NCBI RefSeq assembly: GCF_030657435.1
Contig: NZ_JAUTWS010000015.1
Coordinates: forward strand, 97,460 to 161,459
DNA length: 64,000 nt
Direction: 5' to 3'
Origin: Paracraurococcus lichenis
GTDB lineage: Bacteria > Pseudomonadota > Alphaproteobacteria > Acetobacterales > Acetobacteraceae
Below are positions 58,361 to 64,000 of this stretch, piece after piece. The notes under the pieces are model-generated. The model was given only the letters and a program-made list of their open reading frames with translations. It was not told the origin of the DNA and ran no database searches. Position 1 is the stretch's first letter, and every line of letters starts with the position of its first letter. The translations under genes were made by a program, and so were the position numbers.

Positions 58361-59476
58361 CTACCGGTTCGCCTCCAGCGTCTCCCGGCCCGCCGCCGCA
58401 CTCGCGCTGCCGCGCAGCCACCCCGCGACCGCCGCCGCCACATCCTCGAGGCGCCGCTGCCGCCCCGTGTCGATCGCCACCGTCGCCGTGATCCCCGCCC
58501 GCAGCGGCGGCTCCCCCGGGAAGGGCTGCAACCGGATCCGCACCGGCAGCCGCTGCACCACCTTCACCCAATTGCCCGAGGCATTCTGCGGCGGGAGGAT
58601 GGCGAACTCCGCCCCCGTCGCCGGGCTGATGCTCTCCACCACGCCGGTCCAGGTCACGTCCGGGTAGAGGTCCAGCACCACATCCACCCGCTGCCCGACG
58701 CCGACATGGGTCAGCGTCGTCTCCTTCAGGTTCGCCTCCACCCAGGGGCGGCGCTCCGAGACCAGGGCGAAGACCGGCGTCGCCGCCTTCACCTGCTCGC
58801 CGCGCTGCAGCCGCATGTTGACGATGGTGCCGCCGACCGGCGCCGCCACCACCGTCCGCCGCAGGTCGAGCAGCGCTTGGTCGCGCTCGGCGATCCGCTG
58901 CCGCACCGTCGGGTGCTCCTCCACCGGCAGGCCCGGGTCGCCCTGCAGGGTCGCCAGCAGCCGGGTCAGGCGCTGGCGGACCACGTTGATCCGCTCCTTC
59001 GCCACCTCGGCATCGCTCAGCGCCTCCTCCAGCTTCGCGGCCGGGGCCACGCCGCGCTGCGCCAGGTCCTGCTGCCGCCGCGCCTGGCGGGCGAGGAATT
59101 CTGCGCGGCTCTGCAGCTCGCCCAGCTCGCTCTCGGTCTCGCGGTAGGTGGCGCGGGCAGTCTCCACCGCGCTGCGGGCGGCGGCCAGCTCCGCCTCGGC
59201 CTTCTGCAGGACCAGGCGATAGGGTTCGGGGTCGAGGCGGATCAGCACCTCGCCCGCCTGCACCCGGGCATGGTCGCGCACCGCCACCTCCAGCACCCGC
59301 CCGGCGACCTCCGGCGCGACCTGGACGATATCGGCCTTCACATAGGCATTCTCGGCGGTGACGTAGCGGCCGCCGCGCTGCCAGACCACCGCCGCGGCGG
59401 CCAGCGCCAGCAGCGGCACGCCGGCCAGCAGGACCAGGCGCAGCAGCCGGCGGGGGAGGGGGCGCGGCCCGCTCAT
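58361..59476 (-). CDS. EmrA/HlyD-family efflux membrane fusion protein
   Basis: A 371-residue adaptor with an N-terminal span ('LLRLVLLAGVPLLALAAAAVVW'), then 'TAENAYVKADIVQVAPEVAGRV', a coiled-coil region with 'TRATYRETESEL'-like heptads and 'APVGGTIVNMRLQRGEQVKA', ending 'AGITATVAIDTGR'. EmrA-like proteins join a DHA2 MFS pump to TolC. The start at 59476 overlaps the MarR stop by four bases. A 274-base gap without visible genes separates it from the HAF gene. Confidence 0.9.
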   Translation of the reverse strand: MSGPRPLPRRLLRLVLLAGVPLLALAAAAVVWQRGGRYVTAENAYVKADIVQVAPEVAGRVLEVAVRDHARVQAGEVLIRLDPEPYRLVLQKAEAELAAARSAVETARATYRETESELGELQSRAEFLARQARRQQDLAQRGVAPAAKLEEALSDAEVAKERINVVRQRLTRLLATLQGDPGLPVEEHPTVRQRIAERDQALLDLRRTVVAAPVGGTIVNMRLQRGEQVKAATPVFALVSERRPWVEANLKETTLTHVGVGQRVDVVLDLYPDVTWTGVVESISPATGAEFAILPPQNASGNWVKVVQRLPVRIRLQPFPGEPPLRAGITATVAIDTGRQRRLEDVAAAVAGWLRGSASAAAGRETLEANR

Positions 59477-59955
59477 GGCGCCGCCCCCGGACGCCGCTCC
59501 GCCTCCGCCGGCCGACGCGCGCCCATCGCCAGCACCGTCGCCTTCACCCGCTCCAGCATCCCGGTCAGCGCGGCGCGCTCGGCCTCCTCCAGCTCGGCCA
59601 GGGCGTCGTCGAGGAACCGCTCGGCGATCAGGCCCATCTCGGTCTGGACCCGCTCGGCCTCCTCCGTCAGGTGGAGCCGGTTGACGCGCCGGTCCGCCGG
59701 GTCGGGGCGGCGGACCAGCCAGCCGCGGCGCTCCATCCGGTCGACCATCCGGCCGGCGGTCGCCCGCTCCACCTCCAGCATCTCGGCGAGCTCGGACTGG
59801 CTGATACCGGGGTGCCGGTGCAGCCGGCTGAGCACCAGCCATTGCGACCGGGTCAGCCCGATCCGCCGCACCCGCCGGTCGAAGGAGGCGCGCATCAGCC
59901 GCGCCACATCGGCGATCAGGAAGCCGATATGGCGGCGGTCATCGGTGCTCGGCAC
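59473..59955 (-). CDS. MarR-family transcriptional regulator
   Basis: A 160-residue winged-helix protein. 'GLTRSQWLVLSRLHRHPGISQSELAEMLEVERATAGRMVDRMERRGWLVRRPDPADRR' (shown: LTRSQWLVLSRLHRHPG and the DP.DRR wing) is textbook MarR. GTG at 59955 follows a GGAAG site and puts the first helix in place; a TTG at 60003 is possible. It leads an operon with EmrA and is divergent from the MFS pump, so it should control both from the gap between. Confidence 0.9.
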   Translation of the reverse strand: MPSTDDRRHIGFLIADVARLMRASFDRRVRRIGLTRSQWLVLSRLHRHPGISQSELAEMLEVERATAGRMVDRMERRGWLVRRPDPADRRVNRLHLTEEAERVQTEMGLIAERFLDDALAELEEAERAALTGMLERVKATVLAMGARRPAEAERRPGAAP

Positions 59956-60061
59956 GGGCGCTTCCTGGACGCGGCACGGGGCTTCGCCTCGTTTGTTGCT
60001 CAAGTCATCATCATCCGGCACACTTTCGTCAAGGTTACAAGGACGGGACCGCCCGCGCGCG
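59956..60061. promoter_or_regulatory. Divergent control region of the MarR/EmrA and MFS genes
   Basis: A 106-base AT-richer gap. On the minus strand TTGACG (60032-60027) is followed 17 bases later by GATGAC, a weak promoter. The segment CAAGGTTACAAGG holds a repeat of CAAG that could be part of an operator. Likely MarR site by analogy, not shown. Confidence 0.35.
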
Positions 60062-61582
60062 ATGGCCGAGCCGCCGGAGAGCTTCGAACAGCCCGTCCTC
60101 CGCCGGATCCTGATCCTGGCGGCGGTGGTCATGGGCTCGACCCTCTACGCCACCACCCTGCTGGTCGCCTCCACCCTGCTGCCGCAGATGCAGGGCAGCA
60201 TGGCGGCGACGCCGGACGAGATCGCCTGGACCACCACCTTCAACATCCTGGCGACCGCCATCGCCACGCCGACCAGCGGCTTCCTCGCGGCCCGCTTCGG
60301 CCGGCGGCGGGTGATGCTGGCCAGCGTCATCGGCTCGACCCTCGCCACCTGGCTCTGCGGCCAGGCGGAGAGCCTGGAGGCGCTGGTCCTCTGGCGCGTC
60401 CTGCAGGGCGGCATCGGTGCGCCGATGATACCCCTGGCCAATGCCACGGTGCTGGACAGCTTCCCCGTCCGGCAGCGCGGCATGGTCAGCTCCATCTTCG
60501 GCATGACGGTGGTGCTGGGCCCGGTGATCGGCCCGGTCTTCGGCGGCATGCTGGCCGAGGCCTACAACTGGCGCTGGGCCTTCTTCATGATCGTCCCGGC
60601 CGGGGCGCTGGCCGCCCTCGCGCTCTGGGCGGTGCTGCCGCCGGACCGGAAGGGGGCGCGGGTGCCGATGGACTGGACCGGCTTCCTCGCGCTCGCCACC
60701 TGCATCGCCTGCCTGCAACTCGTCTTTTCCCGCGGCCAGCGGCTGGACTGGCTGGAGAGCCCGGAGATCGTCGCGGAGTGCCTCGTCGCGGCGCTCGCCT
60801 TCTGGGTCTTCCTCGCGCATTCGCTGACCACGGCGCGGCCATTCCTGAACCTCCGCCTGCTGCTCGACCGCAACTACGCCCTCGGCCTGGTGCTGGTGAC
60901 GATCTACGGCATGGTGAACTTCACCCCCATCGTCCTGCTGCCGACCCTGCTGCAATCCCATGCCGGCTATCCCGACAGCATCATCGGCCAGATCGTCGGC
61001 TATCGCGGCATCGGCGGCGTGCTCGGCTTCGGCAGCACCCTGCTGATCGGCCGCTTCGACCCCAGGGTCGGCATGTCGGCCGGCTTCGGCCTGCTGGTCG
61101 TCTCCGGCCTCTGGCTGATGCGCCTCGACCTCAACGTGGACGTGGACACGCTGCTGCTGAACGCCGTGCTGCAGGGCGTCGCGGTCGGCATCATCTGGGT
61201 GCCGCTGACGGTGCTGACCTTCCGCACGCTCGACCCGGGCGCGACGGCGGAGGCGATGTCGGTCTTCCACCTCCTGCGCAACCTCGGCTCGAGCCTCTTC
61301 ATCTCCCTCAGCGTGACGGAGATCGTGCGGTCGCAGACCCGGAACTACGCGCGGATGACGGAGCAGGTGACGCCCTATGCCGAGCCGCTCTCGCTGCCGC
61401 AGGTCATGGGCGGCTGGAGCACGGAGACGCTGCAGGGCCTGGCGCGGCTGTCGCGGGAGATCGACCGGCAGGCCGCGATGATCGGCTACCTCAATGCCTT
61501 CGGGCTCAGCATGGCGGCCTCGGCGGTCGCCATCCTCTTCGTGCTGCTGGCGAAGGGCAGGCCGCGGGCGGCGGCGGGCTGA
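60062..61582 (+). CDS. DHA2-type MFS multidrug efflux pump (EmrB-like)
   Basis: A 506-residue protein with 14 predicted spans. The DHA2 first-loop motif is 'TPTSGFLAARFGRRRVMLASV', motif C-like 'GMTVVLGPVIGPVFGGMLAE' and 'NWRWAFFMIVPAG' are clear. It pumps drugs or toxic compounds and is expected to pair with the EmrA-like protein encoded divergently. Control by the adjacent MarR protein is likely. Confidence 0.92.
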   Translation: MAEPPESFEQPVLRRILILAAVVMGSTLYATTLLVASTLLPQMQGSMAATPDEIAWTTTFNILATAIATPTSGFLAARFGRRRVMLASVIGSTLATWLCGQAESLEALVLWRVLQGGIGAPMIPLANATVLDSFPVRQRGMVSSIFGMTVVLGPVIGPVFGGMLAEAYNWRWAFFMIVPAGALAALALWAVLPPDRKGARVPMDWTGFLALATCIACLQLVFSRGQRLDWLESPEIVAECLVAALAFWVFLAHSLTTARPFLNLRLLLDRNYALGLVLVTIYGMVNFTPIVLLPTLLQSHAGYPDSIIGQIVGYRGIGGVLGFGSTLLIGRFDPRVGMSAGFGLLVVSGLWLMRLDLNVDVDTLLLNAVLQGVAVGIIWVPLTVLTFRTLDPGATAEAMSVFHLLRNLGSSLFISLSVTEIVRSQTRNYARMTEQVTPYAEPLSLPQVMGGWSTETLQGLARLSREIDRQAAMIGYLNAFGLSMAASAVAILFVLLAKGRPRAAAG

Positions 61583-61600
61583 CCGCCACCCGCGCCCGGT

Positions 61601-63481
61601 TCAGAACGCCCCGCCGAAGCTGAGCAGCCGGCGCAGGTCGGCCCCGGTGAAGCCATCGGCCGGCAGGTTCATCAGCGCCGCCTGCAGCAGCAGGTAGAGA
61701 TCCTTCGAGACGGTCTGCGCCGCGCCGAGCGCCCCCGGCAGCGGCGCGCGGAATTCCTCCTCGTAGAGCCGGTCGAACAGCAGGCTCTGCAGGGCCGCGG
61801 CGCGCGGGTCGTCCGGCGTGCTGGTCAGCTCCAGCAGCCCGTCCGGCGTGCCGTAGTCGTAGAACTCGGTCTGCAGCGTCTCCGGCCTGATGGCGCCGGT
61901 CACCGGGTTCCACTTGGCATAGGTCACCAGCTTGCTGTCCGGCGTGCGGATGCCCAGCACATGCAGCGGTGCGTCGTTGAAATTGTAGAAGCCGGGCACG
62001 AGCTCGTCGGTGGCGATCAGCACATGGTCCCGCCCCGGCGCCCGGGTCGAGCGGAGCATCGCCAGCATGTCGTGCCGGCCGCCATAGATCTGCTGGAGCT
62101 GTCCGGTCATCCAGTCCCGGCTGCCGAGATTGCCGAGGCCGACCAGGAAGGTCAGCATGTCGACGGAGGAGGTGAGGCCGGTGCGGATCGTCTCCACCTC
62201 GCCGGTGAAGCGGTGGCTCGGGTCGACCACGATGAGCGGGATGTGGAAGGGCTCCTCGTAGCCGCTGCCCACTTTGCCGGCGACGAAGCCATGCGCGCCG
62301 GCATATTCGCCGTGGTCGGAGCCGAAGATGATCACCGTGTTCTCGGCGACGTCATGCGGCAGGGCGGCGAGGATCTCGCCGATCCGCTGGTCGACGATCG
62401 ACATGACCTGGTTGTAGCTGTCGAGGGCGCGCTGCCAGTAACGGAAGGGCGCGAGGCCGATCGCGGTGCCGGCCAGCCCGGGATAGTTCTGCATGGAGAA
62501 GCCGGTCTGCCGCGGCTCGTCCGCCACGCCGCCCCAGACGGCGGCGGAGAAGGTGCGGGCGAAATACTGCAGGCTGGGCTTGTTGGCCTGGAGCTGCCCG
62601 CCGGATTCCCAGTTCCGCGGCAGCACCGGCATGCCGGTCGGCGGCACCGTCTTCAGCGGGTTGGCGTCCCAGGGCACATCAGGCGGATCGTCCGGCGTCG
62701 AGTATTTCAGGATCGGCTGCGGCGAGGTGCCATCCGGGAACATGGCGTTGTAGGTCTGGAATTCCGTGCCGGCCCAGAAGAATTGCTGGTCGTGCGGGTT
62801 CACCAGCCCGACCGTCAGGCACCAGGGCTGCTCCCCCGGGCGCCGCGCCGACAGGTACTCCACCGCCTGATCCGTGATGTTCTGGTCATTGAGGTAGCCG
62901 TTCGGCGGGTCGCCCACCGTGCCCTGCAGGTTGGAGCCATCGGGGTCCGGATAGGTCAGCCCCTCGAAGCCGTAGATCTCCAATCGCGTCGGCCGCTTCG
63001 TCGGGATCGAGGCATGCCACTTGCCGATATAGGGCGTGCTGTAGCCGGCGCGGCGCAGGAGCTTGCCATAGGTCGGATAGGCCGGGTTCAGCGGCGGGGT
63101 GGGGGAGGCATTGCCGATGAAGCTGTTCTTGATGGTCTGCAGCAGCCAGGACTGCTGGCTGTAGAGGCCCGAGATCAGCACGCCGCGCGCCGGCGAGCAG
63201 GCCGAGGCGGCGGTGTAATGGCTGCCGAACTTCACCCCCTTCTGCCAGAGCCTGTAGACATTGGGCATGAAGCGGGCGAGGAACTGCCCGGCGTCGGTGA
63301 CGCCTTCGGGGAAGACGCAGGGGTAGCGCAGCTCGTCCACCAGGATGAACAGGATATTGGGCTGCGGCCCCGGCACCGGCCCGCCTTCGGTGGCGGCGGC
63401 AGGATGCGGCGCCAGCCCTTCCGCGGCCAGCGCGCCGCCGGCCGCGACGCCGGCCGATTTCAGGAATTTCCTGCGGTCCAT
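61601..63481 (-). CDS. Sulfatase, Tat-exported
   Basis: A 626-residue alkaline-phosphatase-fold sulfatase. The N-terminus is a twin-arginine signal ('MDRRKFLKSAGVAAGGALAAEG'). 'PNILFILVDELRYP' supplies the first metal Asp, 'SACSPARGVLISG' holds Cys 95, the site turned into formylglycine, and 'VIIFGSDHGEYAGAHG' the other metal ligands. The central Ser of CxPSR is Ala, tolerated in some members. It would release sulfate from an organic sulfate ester in the periplasm. GGGAGG precedes the ATG at 63481. Confidence 0.93.
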   Translation of the reverse strand: MDRRKFLKSAGVAAGGALAAEGLAPHPAAATEGGPVPGPQPNILFILVDELRYPCVFPEGVTDAGQFLARFMPNVYRLWQKGVKFGSHYTAASACSPARGVLISGLYSQQSWLLQTIKNSFIGNASPTPPLNPAYPTYGKLLRRAGYSTPYIGKWHASIPTKRPTRLEIYGFEGLTYPDPDGSNLQGTVGDPPNGYLNDQNITDQAVEYLSARRPGEQPWCLTVGLVNPHDQQFFWAGTEFQTYNAMFPDGTSPQPILKYSTPDDPPDVPWDANPLKTVPPTGMPVLPRNWESGGQLQANKPSLQYFARTFSAAVWGGVADEPRQTGFSMQNYPGLAGTAIGLAPFRYWQRALDSYNQVMSIVDQRIGEILAALPHDVAENTVIIFGSDHGEYAGAHGFVAGKVGSGYEEPFHIPLIVVDPSHRFTGEVETIRTGLTSSVDMLTFLVGLGNLGSRDWMTGQLQQIYGGRHDMLAMLRSTRAPGRDHVLIATDELVPGFYNFNDAPLHVLGIRTPDSKLVTYAKWNPVTGAIRPETLQTEFYDYGTPDGLLELTSTPDDPRAAALQSLLFDRLYEEEFRAPLPGALGAAQTVSKDLYLLLQAALMNLPADGFTGADLRRLLSFGGAF

Positions 63482-63891
63482 ATCCGATCCTCCCAAATAT
63501 GGCATGGGCCGGGCATGCGTCGGGATCGGCGGCCGCGCGGCGCGAACCCACCCCGCGCCGTCCACGGCGAAGGCTGACGTCGAACCATCCCGGTAGGTCC
63601 GCATCCGCCCCGGGGCGCGGTGACGCCCGGGTGCCCGAGGCATGGCCATGCCCGGCGAAGCGCACCGATGGAAGGCGGCAGGGGCTGGAATGGAACAGGG
63701 CTGGTTCGGGGCGAACCTTACGCTTTGGCGTCGGTTCGCCGAGAATATTCTTTGTTCGAATAACTCACGATTCAGCGATGCCTCGGCCCCGGTAGCTGTC
63801 CGGGAGGACGGCAGGACAGCAAGCCCGGAGACGAGCCGGACGGATCCGGGGCACCGCTGTTCGAGACGGCATGAAAGCCTGCCTCTGCCGG
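63482..63891. other. Non-coding region at the right end
   Basis: No gene is supported in this stretch. It contains GGTTCG-GGG-CGAACC (near 63700) and an AT-richer patch at 63741-63775 (GAATATTC, TTCGAATAA) that could be a promoter for the sulfatase or for the opposite direction. Confidence 0.35.
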
Positions 63892-64000
63892 TCAGTCCTG
63901 GCCTGCACCTGGCATCACCCTCGGTCCGACGCCGCCCGGTCCCGGATCGGAGCGAGCGGGCCCGAGGGGAAACCCGCGCGCCCGAAGGTCGGCGAGGCTG
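63892..64000 (-). CDS. Possible C-terminus of a gene cut by the window edge
   Basis: On the minus strand a frame open from the right edge ends in TGA at 63892-63894 and reads 'SLADLRARGFPL...RVMPGAGQD', with GC-rich third positions like the real genes here. Only 35 residues are visible, so product and reality are uncertain. Confidence 0.25.
   Translation of the reverse strand, partial: SLADLRARGFPLGPARSDPGPGGVGPRVMPGAGQD

Overview
This 64 kb window looks like chromosome from a high-GC alphaproteobacterium, most likely an Acetobacteraceae (Roseomonas-like) member. The basis is inference from content: uniformly GC-rich coding sequence, an xseB-ispA-dxs-tlyA gene order typical of alphaproteobacteria, several TRAP-type and peptide-type uptake systems, and the style of the proteins. 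No rRNA, tRNA, integrase, transposase or CRISPR array was recognised. About 50 protein genes, one clear pseudogene, one riboswitch and several dispersed hairpin elements can be supported.

Layout. 0-5.3 kb: a catabolic and uptake cluster with an M20 amidohydrolase tail, a TRAP binding protein, TRAP permeases DctQ/DctM and two PuuE-type NodB-fold deacetylases, consistent with ureide or hydantoin use. 5.4-9.5 kb: a hybrid sensor kinase paired with its own TRAP-type binding protein. 9.7-22.3 kb: mixed metabolism and transport (2OG-Fe(II) oxygenase, ABC exporter, luciferase-like monooxygenase, MFS carrier, amidohydrolase / hydroxyacid dehydrogenase / peptide-binding protein operon, alpha/beta hydrolase, CYTH protein), including a badly damaged Orn/Lys/Arg decarboxylase at 14.1-15.4 kb. 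22.7-31.2 kb: the isoprenoid operon xseB-ispA-dxs, metE reading the opposite way behind a cobalamin riboswitch, then tlyA, a thioesterase and a thiolase. 31.2-35.5 kb: small unknowns, a serralysin-like RTX protease, and one AT-richer, probably foreign membrane protein. 35.5-43.2 kb: housekeeping (aroC, fabI, pdxH), a kinase/ATPase fusion, a stress protein, a GNAT, a pirin and an Ldh-family dehydrogenase.

43.4-55.8 kb is the most remarkable part. A plus-strand trio (UDP-glucuronate decarboxylase-like enzyme, FkbM methyltransferase, small SAM methyltransferase) faces a minus-strand cluster: type I secretion ABC ATPase with an inactive C39-like domain, HlyD adaptor, an 819-residue protein built almost wholly of about 100 Thr-rich octapeptides, and two SPINDLY/OGT-type (GT41) glycosyltransferases. 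The simplest reading is a dedicated export and O-glycosylation system for a threonine-rich repeat protein made in the cytoplasm; this is inference, but gene order, spacing and acceptor-rich sequence all point to it.

55.9-64 kb: a zinc-ribbon metallopeptidase, an HAF-repeat protein, a divergent MarR/EmrA and DHA2-type MFS efflux locus, and a Tat-exported sulfatase. Three copies of a 35-nt imperfect palindrome attached to terminator-like hairpins lie in gene ends at 17.1, 29.8 and 43.2 kb.
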